Shown piece by piece: positions 1-12,516 of a stretch of 64,000 nt of DNA. The stretch is taken from the NCBI GenBank assembly GCA_029204225.1, contig MU832028.1:1-64000 (forward strand). Direction: 5' to 3'. Numbering within the stretch: the stretch's first letter is position 1; each line of letters starts with the position of its first letter. This DNA comes from Diphasiastrum complanatum. Its lineage: Eukaryota > Streptophyta > Lycopodiopsida > Lycopodiales > Lycopodiaceae. The translations under genes and the position numbers were made by a program. The notes under the pieces are model-generated. The model was not told the origin of the DNA, made no database searches, and worked only from the letters and a program-made list of their open reading frames with translations.

Positions 1-659
1 ACTACAAGTGGCCTTGAAATGAATAAACATGATTGAGGCTTACCGTAGGTGAAAAAGGATGATTGAGACTTACCTAGGTGGCAAGAAAAGATGCCATTAT
101 TCATGATTTCACTTTTTCTTTAAAGTAGGGCCAAGGCCAAAAAACATAGTCATAGTCAAAGTTTTGAATTCAAGTGAGATTCATTTATATATTATTCATG
201 TTGAATTAACCACTTACACTTACCTCAAGTGCAAGTGGCCTTGTATGGAAGCCATGTGCTCTACTAATGCGGGAGATACGTAATGGGCATAGCTTAACAA
301 GCAACTACTGTGTGTTTTTGTAGTCATGGGTCTTCAGCATCCGACAAGATTGGTGTATGACAACAAGACCAATGGATCACAACTTTCCTATTCCCTCACG
401 AGGGTGGCAAGCCATGACTCTAGTCACCTATATGTTCATCTAAAGCCGCCATGGGCCCGGAGGATAAGTGGTGGCAATACTAAGGGGTAAGTAGGTGGGG
501 CCATGAGTTCAAGCACATTTCAATTTTTCCTCCTGTTTATTCCCCTCTAGTTGCGGAAGATACTCATATTGTGGGGCCTACTAGTAGAAGTCGTCCCTGC
601 TTCCTTTTTTTTGCATTTCTCAACTCAACTTTCTTCTATTGGGCTTACAATGAACAGGT
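1..659. other. unassigned non-coding stretch
   Basis: No coding frame of useful length or recognisable element is visible. The first 250 bases contain short imperfect repeats built around the words 'acttacct' and 'caagtggcc'. Nothing here is assigned a function. Confidence 0.5.
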
Positions 660-2146
660 CCTAAGTGTGTTTGCTTGGTGCCCAAAAGGCCTTCCAGCAG
701 ATACCTTCCTTACCTGAAGTTTCAATACTCCTCAGCTTGGGATTAATGCCTTGGTGTTTCCCATTGGTTCTTCCGATATGTCACTTCATTTATGCGGGAA
801 GCTCTGCATGGATTTGCTCGTCATTCTGATTTGTTGCCAAAGCTTGGTAATTCCTCAGGTTGCATTTGGAATTCTCACTCAGTGCTTGGCTCAACGTCCT
901 AGCTATCTTCTACTTTGCGTTTCTGACGTATTGGTCCTTACTTCGGGGATTTTGATGATACTTACTGGGGCTATTTGGTCGCATTTGGGCCAGGAACCTT
1001 TGATACTTGGTGAAGGTCAGTTTTCTAAGCGGCAAATTTCTCTTCTTGCCTCCTCTGGTGGTGTAGGGCTAGGTATCGTTTGCTTGCATCGCACCAGCTG
1101 CTTTTCTGATTGGAAGCTGGGCTCTTGTTGCCTCTGCACTAGTTTCCAAGTTTCAGTAGGGTAACCAGCCTCTTCTTTTGATATGGTGGCTCATGTGGAG
1201 ACTGGCAATTTTGCTTTTCAACACGCTCTTCGCACTGCGCGAGGGTTTACTTCCACCCGCTTGTACAACCATTTGTGCCTCCCTTCGAATCTTTGGTGAC
1301 AAATCAACAACTGGTTTTTCAGAAGACTATTATGGAGCATTTTCATACTTATTCTTTCGGTCACCTTTTTAATGATGAACCTTCTGATGCAGTTCGAGCT
1401 CATCTTCTTCTTGTGCTGGTTCAGGCGCATGGGCTTGGTTGGTTGCACGTCCAGTTCTTCTACTCTTGCGACTCAACAATGATTTGTTTATAACTGCCCT
1501 TCGAACCAGATTGCTAATTGGCTCTCTAAGTGTTCATGTGGGCATGTGTTGGATTTCCTTGGGTACTCATCTTATGCGGTGCCCCTGAGTTGGAGAACAT
1601 ATTTTTTCACATGATTCCATTCGTGATGCCCTTCCTGCTATTGCTCATGATAGTGGTTTTCATGTTGTTCGAGAACAGACACACATTTTACCAGGGCCTT
1701 CTTCGCAATCTTCTCGACGACGAGTTTGACCTTGTTCTCTCGCATAATGAAATTCGTACTCCAGGAGATATTGTCATTGCTGATCCCTCTCGTCAGGACC
1801 TCCTTCGTCGTTCTTCCACCACGCAAGGGCCACTGCATCTCACGCAGCTCAAGAAAAGGAGCGAGATTATAATGATCGTACACCCGGTGAAGATTTCATT
1901 CTCTTTGCCTTGGAAACATGTGGTTGTCTTCACAAGAAATCTAATGATTTTTTATCTTTATGTGCGGAGCTTATGGTGAAACGCCAAGGACAGATCATTA
2001 CCTTACCATCCGTCATTGTTTCTTTCTACCGTCAGCGTATTTCTATTGCATTACAACGTTCACAGTCGCTTTCAATTCTTCGACGGGCTCAGTTTGCAGG
2101 AGCAGCTGTTTCAAAGCTTCCTGCAAACTGGATCTATTTTAGTTAG
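660..2146 (+). pseudogene. decayed LINE-type retroelement, post-RT and C-terminal endonuclease-like part
   Basis: Reading across at least three frameshifts gives the region after the reverse transcriptase of a non-LTR element and a C-terminal module. Near 1050-1140 the shifting frames read LASSGGVGLR followed by a Leu/Trp-rich segment, like the LP..GGLG block after LINE RT domains. From about 1610 to 2100 the frames read HDSIRDALPAIA, then RRRVDLVLSHNEI, then DIVIADPSRQDLL, then AAQEKERDYNDR, FALETCGCLHKK and FYRQRISIALQRSQ. The order of conserved Asp, Glu-Lys and Glu positions, ending in an Arg-Gln-Arg helix, resembles the restriction-endonuclease-like tail I know from some LINE-like proteins of algae, early land plants and oomycetes. 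The RT itself is missing upstream. Stops and frameshifts make it non-functional. Alternative: the tail could be an RNase H-like or uncharacterised domain. Confidence 0.6.
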
Positions 2147-2329
2147 TGATTTACATCAGGCAGTTGGCTTTGAGTAATTAGCTCTTTATTTTAAATTTTT
2201 ACTTAGCTATAGGATAGCTTAATTCATTTTTGCCGTTTTACGATATTATTTAAAATACATAGGTTTTCCCATCATTTTTTTAATAAAAGCAGGGATATTA
2301 TTATATATATATGCTCATGCCTCGTATCT

Positions 2330-3244
2330 TACTGGCACACATGGTTTGGCCCCGCCTCGGTTCGCCTCGTCCCAGGTGCCGCCCTGCTGCTGCCCCGCCT
2401 AGTCTGCCCGGCCTGCCCGCCCTCCACTGGCCTACTCCCTGAATTTTTGCCACGTGGCATACCTCTGTTTATCCCATAATCACATTTTAAAAAAACTTAT
2501 ACCTGCATATATAGTGGAAATGCCCATTTACCTCGCATGTGTGCGTGAGCCTGGGCCTGTGTGTGATGGCCTGGTTTTCCGACGCCAACGCCCCTGGTCC
2601 CGACGCCCAGATCCCACTGCCCCCTGGTCCCGGCGCCAGTGTGATCCCGGACTCTGTCGGTGCCCCCTGTGTCCCGGTGCCAGTGTGGCCCTGGGCGGCG
2701 GCGCCCGGGTGCTGGCGCTCCCGGTCCCGACTCCCTTCTCTTGCCGGCCCCGCTCCCGGACTTGTCCCTGGCCGGCGAATTCCCGACGACATGGAGTCTC
2801 ATGCACGGGATTTGTTGCCTCCTGCCCGGACTCCACATGTAAGTAGCTCATTGGGACGGGGCCAAAGCTGTCCCCGTGCCCGGACTCCACATGTAAGTAG
2901 CTCATTGGGACGGGGCCAAAGCTGTCCCAGTGCCAGTGCCAATAAGTTACTTGGATGCTCATGGGGTGCCCCCCAACATGGATGCACTCTTTGTAAGTTG
3001 TTCAACCACCAAACTTTCCAAACCAATCGTACGGAATAGTACAGTGGTACGGCTGTTTTTCTCCCTTCGTCTTTCTTCATGCGCCTGCTGCCATCATCTC
3101 CTCGTGCTGTTGCAGCTTCTTCTGCTGCAATCAATCTAAGGCTCTCTCATCCGAGCATGCACCGGCAGCAGCAGCTGCAACACACGGACAATCCATCAAA
3201 TCTGGCAGCAGAGCAGCCTATTTGCAAAGCAATTCAGCTTAATC
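2330..3244 (+). promoter_or_regulatory. GC-rich upstream region and probable 5' leader of the translocator gene
   Basis: Base composition changes sharply here: 2330-2980 is C/G-rich, whereas both sides are AT-rich. Overlapping open frames on both strands are a by-product of GC content. About 3050-3240 is pyrimidine-rich and then CAG-rich, compatible with an untranslated leader running into the ATG at 3245. No clear TATA box was found, so the transcription start is unknown. Promoter function is inferred only from position. Confidence 0.35.
2823..2930 (+). repeat. 54-bp tandem duplication
   Basis: Two adjacent copies (2823-2876 and 2877-2930) share the sequence running from 'tgcccggactccacatg' through 'gccaaagctgtccc'. 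Only the last few bases differ. It lies about 310 bases upstream of the translocator start codon. Confidence 0.9.
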
Positions 3245-6200
3245 ATGGCTAACCAAAGATCAAGCCTCGCATTGGTTTATGCCTACTTGCTCCTCTACAT
3301 TTCCCTCTCCAGTGGACAGATATTCTTCAACAAGGTGTGTGTATCTTCTTTACACCATTGCCATAGCATCAGTTGCTGTATATCTTCATTTGTGGGTTTA
3401 ATTTGCTTCCAAGTTTTCACAAAAGATTGCTTTCTTTTGTTGTTATTTTTGTAGAATATTGTTATGAAATTGCTCTCTTGCATCTTGCAGTGGGTTCTTT
3501 CTTCCAAGCAATTGAATTTTCCATTCCCGTTGAGCCTAACTCTTCTACACATGGTGTTCTCTTCGGTGCTTTGCTTCATGACTGTTAGGGTTTTCAAGGT
3601 ACTATTCTCACAAAATTTAGTTCAGTTTAGTTTTCCTTTGCACAAGATCCATATTTGGAAGGAGAAATAGTTTCATTGTCCGCATGAAGGCTTCAGTTGA
3701 AAGCCCATTCAATGCAATGCATGTGGGAGCTTCAATATGCTTGAGCAATTAATACCCATTCCTTAATTTTTTAGGATCCCACGTACCCTACATGCGTACA
3801 GAACAATTTCGTACTGAACTTACGCAAAGGTTTACTTGATAAATAATATGCTTTGATTGTAGCGATTAAACATGAAGTCCAAAGTTCAATAATCAATCGA
3901 TTGTTTACTGTGGAGTCTTTACTTTGTATTATGTAATATTAATGTTGCATAAATGTGCTCCAATTTTTAAACCCCATCTTTGTAATAACTTCAGGATTTG
4001 TACACGTACGATAGGTTTGCAATCACTATTTGCTCTTCGTCCCCTTGGATATTGCCATGAGAAGAATCTCTTTGTATTGAATGATTACCCGAAGATAAGG
4101 GTTGCATTTATGCATGAAATGACTTTGTACACTTGATTCTGCCAGTACTGAAGCCTGAGACTTGCTCTCAATGACCTATTTGGGCTCAAGAATTGCGAGA
4201 AGATGAATTGGGCCGATGAGCTAAACATGCAGAGCTTTTTTATAACTGCGAATAAAGTGCAAGGCTATGCACAAAGGAGTTAGTGCTAAGAGTTTCAATA
4301 CTTGTTCAATTAAGAAATCATGAGCATGTATTAGCACACCCTAACCATGTAAAGGTTCAACTAACCATAAATGCTCAAGTTTCCACATAAAGTTGAAATG
4401 TTTGCTCGAATCGCTGTTTGAACTACGAAACGTGGATCGAACTGGCCGATTCGAACCGGCCCGCTTTGAACCACGGTTCGGTTTGAAGTGCTGTCTGCTA
4501 AAAAATTGTCTGCCTCTTTTGATGAAAAGGGCTATCAATAAATCTACTAGAAGGCTGTTAATACTACCATCATCGAGGAGGCAATGACATAGGGAGGAGA
4601 GGGTATATTGCTGTTTTGTAATTTGTAAATTTCTGACGAACCTTCAGCCTTTGATTCTATTCCATAACATATGCTTATCTAGAGGTTGAGAGATCTCAAC
4701 TTTTCACTAGACATGTCACACAAATTTGGGGCAATGATGTATTTAAACAAGAGGGTGATGGGACATTTTAGATCTCTATTCTCAGGAGAATTTATTTAAG
4801 ATGGATCATCAATAAATACTATAGATGTGAATTTTGAAACAAGAATGCCCACTCTCACCTACGTTGTTCAATCTTTAAAGTTTGTATCAATGAGTTTGAG
4901 ACTTTGAGTCGGTGATACAATATTTTGTCGTGACTCGTCTAGGAGAGATTTTGCTCTCCACTCTAATATATGATATCGACATCCAAACTTCAAAGAGGGC
5001 CCATGCTACAATGAATTATGAAACATTGCCTTGTGCAGTGTACTTATACGGGAAGCAGAGAGGTTTGGAAGTTGATTACGAAAAGACCAAACTAATTGAT
5101 GCATCATGCTACCTTTACAGACATTCCCAACTTAGCTTGATACTTATTACTGTTTATGTAATGTGAATCATGATATATCCTCAAAAAGAGTCAAATTTTA
5201 ATATAGTAGAGGTATAACTGGTTGTAGGTAAATTGATAGTTCATATTGGGGAGTGCAAGGATCAACTAGAACTCCTAGCCAGTCCCGTTGGTGGAAATGC
5301 TGTAATCCTGGATTTTTTGGGAGATGTTAGATAAAAATGCCAAAAGTGATGTACTTTCAATGAAACCAACCTCTAGAAGTTCCTGTAATTGCAATTTTAA
5401 CATGACAGTTTCTGGAAGAGCCAAGCTGTAAGAGACACAAGTAAATGGTTTTGTTCATGGATCTAAAACAATGGCATGATTAGATCTTATCTCCAAAAAT
5501 TTTTTGGGAGAAAATAAGCATGTTCTCTATTAGAGGGTGCTTGACTACGTAACTTCTTTCAAGAACAATGAATATCTTTTACTTCTACTTTTCAATCAAA
5601 CACAAATATAGCAGCTGAAAAAAAGGTGAGGGGTATAGTTGTCTTAATTTGTTGTAGTATGTGTCCATTCATCCTTGTCATAGAGCTTAAAGGAGCAAGC
5701 ATAACAGAAGCTAAGTTGCTGGCATGTGTGTTCTTTTTCATTATTTACATGAGCTAACATATTGTTTTATCTACAGCTGGTTGATCTTCAAGATGGGATG
5801 ACCTTTGAGATGTGAGTTCTCTCAAGCTAAAAACTGTCTCTTATGGTCAATGAATAATCTGTTGCCTTTCCAGAATTTGATCATAAAGAGATTGATTCAC
5901 CTATTTTAGCTTTTTTAGGAGGACAGTGGTGTATATTTATAGCAGTCTTGCTATTAAGTAGTGCATCAATATCGGGCTATAAAAGAGCAATTTTCTAAGA
6001 ATTATTATGATGTGTTATTACATAAACATACGTTTCCTGCTATGAGATTTGCTTGTATCTTCTAAAGTTAGGTGAGGAATGGTCCCCCAAGAACTGCAGG
6101 CATCTCATGGATAATGCCTCACATTGCAAAGTTTCGGACTTAGATGTAACACATGCTAGAGATAGCTTGACAATATCTCTCCAAGGCCTTAACGAGTGCG

Positions 6201-9200
6201 GGAGTTATGTTCGAGAGATTTCTACTATATAGTCTGTGGAAATTTGAAGCAGGACATACATTCTTCTTGTTGGTACCTTTTATGTTGAAGTTGCTACTGA
6301 TATGGAAGTTTACCAACATATTTCTTGGTTTTTTTGGAATGCAGAAGGTCATCAAGAAAATCAGTTGAGTATCTTGCAAGCCATAGCTTGATAGAAATGT
6401 AGATGACATCGAGTTTCTTATTTAAGTGGGGTGGTGATCCCCTGTTTGGTACGATGCAATAGCATGATACAATAGACCATGGACCGAATTGGTTACTAGA
6501 GAGGCAGCATAGGCGATTATATAATCACTTTCTGCAAGAGTATTCAATGATTTTGAGTACTGCATTAGAGAAGCAACAGCTACCTTCCTTTTTTAAATTC
6601 GGTGAACTATTCTCATCCTTCTTACCATCTTTCTTTTGTCAGAATTTCTTCCCTTTCTTTACCCTGCAATATGAGACCAGATGTGAGGCCTGAGCATATC
6701 AAGTCTCAACAATGACTTTATCATGCAAGATGCTCAAAAAAGGAAATGGCATGCCCTAAATACCTCTATCTATCAATACCAAGGTCATTAAAAGCATGTC
6801 TTCTAATTAGAAGTGATCAACTTGCACAGAACCTCCAATTGCAAACTAAGCCAAAAAGACCTAATGAGGGATTGAATACTTGTCACAAATCAGTTATGAT
6901 AGCGTTGGCACTTAGTCTTGACAAGCAGGCCCATTCATCCATTATGAGCCCTGTAGAGACCCTAATCCATATTGCATATATACCTGTAAGTGTGATTGAC
7001 ATACGAAAGAAATGACATGTTGTAGGAGAATCTTTAATGTGACAAAGAAGAATGTGATTTCCGTAATTTTGTCATAGTCACTAGCCTCATGCTAAAGATA
7101 GACCCTAAGAATTGTCTCACAACATGTGTATGAAAATATCACTTCTAGGGTTGATCTAGACATCTCGTTTCATTCATTTCATGGAACATTTGGAGTGCAC
7201 GAGTATAAGCCTTTCAGCCCTTGAGTAACAGAACCATCACTTGGTTGATCAAGCCCCTAACGAGCTCTTTGTACTTCTAACCCATGCAACATGGGAGTGA
7301 TGATAATTTCATCATGCCCGTTGCCCAGGCATGGAGCAGTGGTCAACTTGCCCGTCCTAGCAGTTTTTTGGTGAGCTTTTCATCACGTCCCACAACCACG
7401 GTTATCCTCAATTTTGTATCTCTATCAGCTTGTCCAGGCAAGCTCATAGGCTCTCACTGCTAGCAACTCACCTGACCCAAACTTGGCCAAATGCCTAATC
7501 CATGGTTGTCAACCATCACCGTAGCTTGCGAGCTATTGGCCACTTGTCAGACGAGCTCAAAGGGTCACTGTCAACTAGTAACTAATCCATCTGAGGTCAT
7601 GTTGGATCCAAGATTGGGCCCTGACATTTCTGCCCCCTTTAGGAAGTCATCAATTCTTGATGGCAAAAGCTTGGTGCATGCTCCATAACTACTGTTGACT
7701 CTCCCACATGTCCTAATTTCTAAAACACTAGAAGTCCTATCTAGACTACTAAATGCTCCAGCAGTACACAATTCCTCAAGCATCTATCTGTAGTCTAACT
7801 TTGGAGGTTACTAAATTCTGCTGAACAGCGTGGTAAATCTGGTCAACCTAAGTAGCAGTGTCAAAATAGACTAATTGATCTTAAATAGGAATGTATTATT
7901 TAGGAGGATTTGCTGAGGTGGATGGATCATCAGCTAGCATTGACAGTGTAAAGTTAGATATTGTCATCTCTTTAGGGTGTAGAGAAGATAGTTAAAGAGG
8001 TCTTGTATGTGCTTGGAATCACTAGAAATCTACTTTTAGTTGGTAGAATAATAGATTAGGAAACGATGGTTGAACATGGATTCACTATCAAGAGCAAGGG
8101 TAAATTCACCGCTCAAGGGAAAGGTGATCCATCCTGCTACATCTAAGAATCAGTCAAGGAAGACTATGTGTTTGCATCCCTATCAACTTCAAATGTGAGG
8201 TCCTCTTCATCAGTACCAGAGTCAAAATCAAAGGATTTGAAACAAGGATGAAGGGATGAAGGTGAAAGTGAAGCGATTTGGAAGGAAGGTCTAGAAAAAG
8301 GGAAAAAAAATCTCACTAACAATCAAATAAGAACCCGTAGTATTGCTGCAAATCGATGGGGTGGAAAAAGCAGAATATGGAACCAAAGAGACTGGTACAT
8401 GTGCCTTGTATTTTGATACTGATGCCTCATCTGTAAATAACTAGAACACCAGAGCCTCATGCATAAATGGCCTACTAAATTGAAAATAAGACACAGAAAT
8501 AGCAATTCATATGCCAAAGATGGTTTTTTGTGTTTGTTAAACTGTAGAGCCAACAAGAGTACGATTCTTAAATGTGTCCATATTACGTGTCTTTTGTGTT
8601 GAGGATAGTATCTAGCTAATTATCTCTAGGAGTCTCTTTTCTTTGAGTTGGCCAAATTACATGAGGAAAGTACATATATTTAGTATCGAGGATATCATCG
8701 AATTAATCTTTAGATTCTGTAACCAATCTCGTTTTGAAGATTATATGTTTTATAGTAAATATCTTTAATGTTGTATGCAGAGAGCTTGTGCTATGCCAGA
8801 GGTATCGTTATATTTAAGGCAATGCCTCCCGTTATCTTTTTCTTCAGCTGGCTTAATTCCTTTTAAACCTGATGTTTGTCCCACGAGCTGTTTCAGCCAG
8901 AAATGAATCACAGTCAGTAAGGATTATTTGATTGGGTTCTTAGGTGCTTAAAGCTTAAGACGATCGCTACACTGCTGATGATCAGTTACCACTCACAGTG
9001 GTTTTGAATACTGAAGACTTTGGAGTCAGGATTGCTTTGCTTGACAAACAATAATTTACAGATTTTATTCTGTCTCAATTAGTCCGGAATTTGTATCCTT
9101 GAAAGAGTTTATTTATAGCCATTGCAAGCTTGCCACCATATTTTGTTTGAAGAGTTAAAAGAACAAAAACACTTATAAGCTATAAGCCATGATGCTGGGC

Positions 9201-10873
9201 ATAAAAGAATACATAAAATTAGTGGCAAAAACTAGATTTATCTACCATAAAATTGGCCAGCAGCAAAAATTTAAGGTTATGAACGTGAGTATCTCTAATG
9301 ACATTGGCCAATGACAACAATTCAAGATTTTGAATGTTCAGCTAATATATCATATTAATGCATGAATTCGCTTCATATAATAAATAGACCAGCAGATATG
9401 TGAGTAGCTGCTTCAACAGAGGAAATTCGTTATTTCATATTTAAATACTTCTTGTGGGGAATAATAATTGTGTCAAAGACAAAGTAACTGTTTTTCCCTG
9501 GCGCACGCTGGTGCCATGACAGTGGTGGGTGCTGATGGCTGGCTTCATTTTTCAGGTATATAACCTCGGTTTGTCCCATTGGAGCAATGTTTGCTATGAC
9601 ATTGTGGTTGGGTAACACAGCTTATCTTTACATTTCCGTCGCGTTTGCACAAATGCTGAAAGCAATTAGTAAGCTTCTTGAATCCTGAAATTTGAATTCC
9701 AAAACCCTGACCTGTAAACCCAGAAACATAATGGATACATGGTCTGTGATAATTTCACCGCTACTGCATGTTGCTTGCTGCATCTTTATGCAAGCTCATA
9801 GTTTGTGTTCTCTGCAGTGCCTGTTGCTGTTTTCGTCTTTGGAGCTTTAGTCGGATTGGAGGCTCTTAACTTACGTATGATGTCTATTATGTGTTTGATA
9901 AGTTTTGGGGTGCTTGTGGCATCATTTGGTGAGATCAATTTTAATTGGGCTGGAGTTATTTATCAACTCGGTGGAGTCATTGGTGAAGCATCAAGGCTTA
10001 TCCTGATGGAGCTACTTATTAAACGGAAAGGCCTAAAGCTGGATCCGATAACCATGATGTATTATGTTAGTCCTTGCAGGTATCTTTTTGCACCAATATT
10101 CTCTCTGCTTTCACTGAGAACATTTGAGGACTGGAAAGCTTCAATGAATCTCAGATACATGGTCATTGCCACTTCCAAAAATATATTAACTATTCTTTAC
10201 TTGATTAATGCTCAAAATGTGATGATGTTTTTGCAGTGCCTTTTTCCTATCCATACCATGGCTCTTTATGGAAAAGCCAAAAATGGACTCAAATCTGCAA
10301 TGGAAGTTTGATCCATTTATTGTGTCCCTTAATGCCCTCTGCACATTTGCTCTGAATGTGTCTGTTTTTCTTGTGATCTCACATACGAGTGCTCTCACAA
10401 TTCGCGTAGCTGGGGTTGTGAGAGACTGGATTGTAGTGTTGCTATCAACACTGATATTCTTAGATTCGAAGCTTACCCTCGTAAATATACTGGGCTACTT
10501 GGTTGGTAAGTCCCTCCCTTCCTCCCTTCGTCTTTTCTCCAATTATACCCAGTTCTTGCGTAGTTTTGCACTTTCTACTTCAATTATCAACCAAAATAGG
10601 GAGCTAAGAAGACATGGGCTGGTATGCAAAACCTTCTTTTCTTGCATATTGAGTGCCTGTGGATTTAGTGAACTGATAAATGATAAAGCAAGCTGTTATT
10701 TATCTTTTTGACTATTTTGGACAGCCATGACTGGTGTAGCAATCTACAATAAGCACAAGCTGAAAGAAGCCACTCAACTTGCAACTTCAGCCCTAACCAC
10801 ATCAACAAACAGTGCAGGCGAGGAAAGCGTAGTGCGTCCGATCCCTGAGAAACATGCTCCAAACCAGGCTTGA
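3245..10873 (+). CDS. probable sugar phosphate/phosphate translocator (TPT/NST family, At3g14410-like), 7 exons
   Basis: Coding exons are 3245-3334, 3491-3598, 5777-5811, 9556-9668, 9818-10079, 10237-10505 and 10725-10873. They join in frame through six GT-AG introns into 341 residues, almost the same length as Arabidopsis At3g14410, which it matches along its whole length from memory. The product is a multi-pass membrane antiporter of the drug/metabolite transporter superfamily. Relatives exchange sugar phosphates or related organic phosphates for phosphate, often in Golgi or plastid membranes; the substrate here is unknown. Diagnostic blocks are SSGQIFFNKW (about 22-31), LWLGNTAYLYISVAFAQMLK (about 94-113), LLIKRKG (about 181-187), YYVSPC (197-202) and SHTSALTIRVAGVVRDW (251-267). 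Residue 265 is Arg where relatives usually have Lys. Introns 2 and 3 (2.2 and 3.7 kb) are long and carry transposon debris, yet no exon has a stop or frameshift. It stands alone. Confidence 0.93.
4385..4500. repeat. TTCGAACC-rich segment, hAT-end-like (in translocator intron 2)
   Basis: A cluster of 'ttcgaacc'-type words and their complements (for example 'ggccgattcgaaccggcc' near 4443-4460) resembles segments at 12355-12440 and 56690-56785. Clusters of this kind occur near the termini of plant hAT elements. No terminal repeat or target duplication is seen here, so the assignment is tentative. Confidence 0.35.
4830..5110 (+). pseudogene. LINE reverse transcriptase fragment inside translocator intron 2
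   Basis: The frame starting at 4912 reads YDIDIQTSKRA, then LYLYGKQRGLEVDYEKTKLI. This matches the plant LINE RT stretch just after the catalytic 'ADD' region (typically DIQ.LKR...LF...SGL.VN..KS). The preceding bases translate to a degraded GTRQG/CPLSP-like stretch. Short and frameshifted, so a dead fragment in the sense orientation of the host gene. Confidence 0.5.
5812..9555 (+). other. translocator intron 3 (3.7 kb), no recognisable content
   Basis: The intron begins GTGAGT right after a short 35-nt exon and ends in a pyrimidine-rich TTTTTCAG at 9555. Small open frames on both strands (for example 6140-6409 minus, 6746-7015 plus, 7491-7688 plus) do not resemble any family I know. A locally GC-richer stretch at 7300-7650 may be an old insertion. 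I see no gene. Confidence 0.7.
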
Positions 10874-12350
10874 GGATGTAATGAGTTGAAATTTCCTACA
10901 GAAATTACATCATGTTTCGAAAGTATGGGGTAAATGAAAAGATATGCCTGGTATGTGTATCAAGTGTCGTCTGACTGTCAAGTTCCCAGTCACTTCGTTC
11001 TTGCTATATGTCTGATTGAGCTATCTTTTTTTTGTATTTGGATGCATTTGTGTTTTTGAAACCTAATTCAAGCTGAAGCTTTTGCTCTGTCTGCCTCGAA
11101 AGACAATGTCACGGCGTTAGAGACCTCGATTTTCATCTTTCCGATTGGCAGTGAATAACCTTTGGATAGAATGCAGATGCTCTGAGCTTTAGTGCCATAA
11201 ATTTCTGGGGCTGTTGCTGCTCGATTGAAAACATAGAGTTAACACAATGCTGATTTGAGCATGTACAAAAAACTGCATGCCGGTGAGCAAATAGACATAT
11301 TTTGGAAACTGGCTTCCAATTTCAGGTTGTAAGAACAGTGAATATATCAGCTTTGGTATTGAAAAAGCTTCAAGAAAATATTAATTTGTGAAAAGAACCT
11401 TCAAAAACTTCTGATGTATTCTTCTATATGATCTCTGAATATGTCGTGGAGTGATTAAGTTAAAGTTGTTTCTCGTACATCAGGAGATTCAAGGAAACAT
11501 CATGACATGCTGTAATCAGAGAACTACAAAACATCCATTATCTAATGAGACTTTTACTGGCATTTTGCTTCCATTATATATCTTCAGAATCCTATAATCT
11601 TGTATAGCTTTTGAAACATAAGGTTCTAATGATTTACTTGATACCACAGGAACACGGCTTATTGCACATCTCCAAGCTTTACTCATTATGTGAACCTGTC
11701 ATTTGATTTACACATTGGCTAAAGAAGTTGCTACCCCCAGAATCTGATTCGGCAAGGCTGAAGAGTTACTAGAACAACGCATCCAAGAAGTTTACTGCAT
11801 ATGTTCGTACCATCACGGCTTATTGGTGTAAATCAATGCCCAAAATAAATGCAGTAAGTTCGGCATTATAGAAGCTACTTTCCAATGACGTTTATGTCAG
11901 AAACAGATCTAAAATTCTTGGTCATTCTTTTGCTTCAATTAATGTTGGCTTATTTTGACACTGCAATCTGACCCAGTTTGTGGAAAGCAACACGTGCTGC
12001 AAATAAGCCCTTCCTGAGCCACTAAAGAGGGCTCATACTCAGTACCTTTGTATGTAAAAAACATGCGCATGCTTTTCAACTTATATTTGTAGTATGTTCT
12101 GCACATGGTGATATGGGCAGATCTTCCATGCTAGTAGGGTTGGTTGCAACCTAATGCTGTCAATGGGCTGTAAATCAAGCACAAACAATAGCTTAGAAAC
12201 CTCTATTACAAACTCAATGTTGCATTGTATCTGCCAAAATCTTCCCGCAATAGAAAATAAAGGGTGCTGAAATCTACAATTGAGTATTATTTTAAAAGCG
12301 ATATTGATATCAAATCACACTAAGTGTGACAACAATCATTGATCAATATA
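10874..12350 (+). other. 3' flank of the translocator gene, no coding content
   Basis: The first few hundred bases probably hold the 3' UTR, but I could not find a clear AATAAA signal, so the transcript end is undefined. The rest is AT-rich with no supported gene or element. Confidence 0.5.
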
Positions 12351-12354
12351 GATT

Positions 12355-12440
12355 GCAAGGTTGCCAGCCGATTCGAACCAGCTAGCTCGGTTCGAATTGG
12401 GAAAAGGTTCGAAGGTTCGAACCTTTTTTTTTTGGTTTAT
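12355..12440 (+). repeat. hAT-end-like segment starting GCAAGGTT with TTCGAACC motifs
   Basis: It reads 'gcaaggttgccagccg', then 'attcgaacc', then 'ggttcgaaggttcgaacc', then poly-T. The reverse complement of 56690-56785 has the same order: 'gcaaggtta', 'gattcaaatcgg', 'ccaggttcgaatcgg', 'ggttcgaacc', then an AT-rich tail. The shared order indicates one repeat family; CAAGGTT-type termini are typical of some plant hAT elements. Confidence 0.45.
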
Positions 12441-12516
12441 TTTCCTATTGTGGGGATTCTATTTGAATTTTGTGGACTTAGTTTAACAGGTTACATTGGA
12501 AGTCATTGACAGATAG

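Noticed and set aside
2454-3134. Several overlapping 100-166 codon frames on both strands
   Set aside because: GC-rich sequence lacks stops by chance; the protein frames are low-complexity Pro/Arg/Gly and none dominates.
4440-4490. tRNA T-arm (ggttcgaa) signal
   Set aside because: No box A or cloverleaf around it; the motif is clustered and shared with other hAT-like segments.
10268-10711. Separate 147-codon gene
   Set aside because: It is exon 6 of the translocator read through into intron 6.
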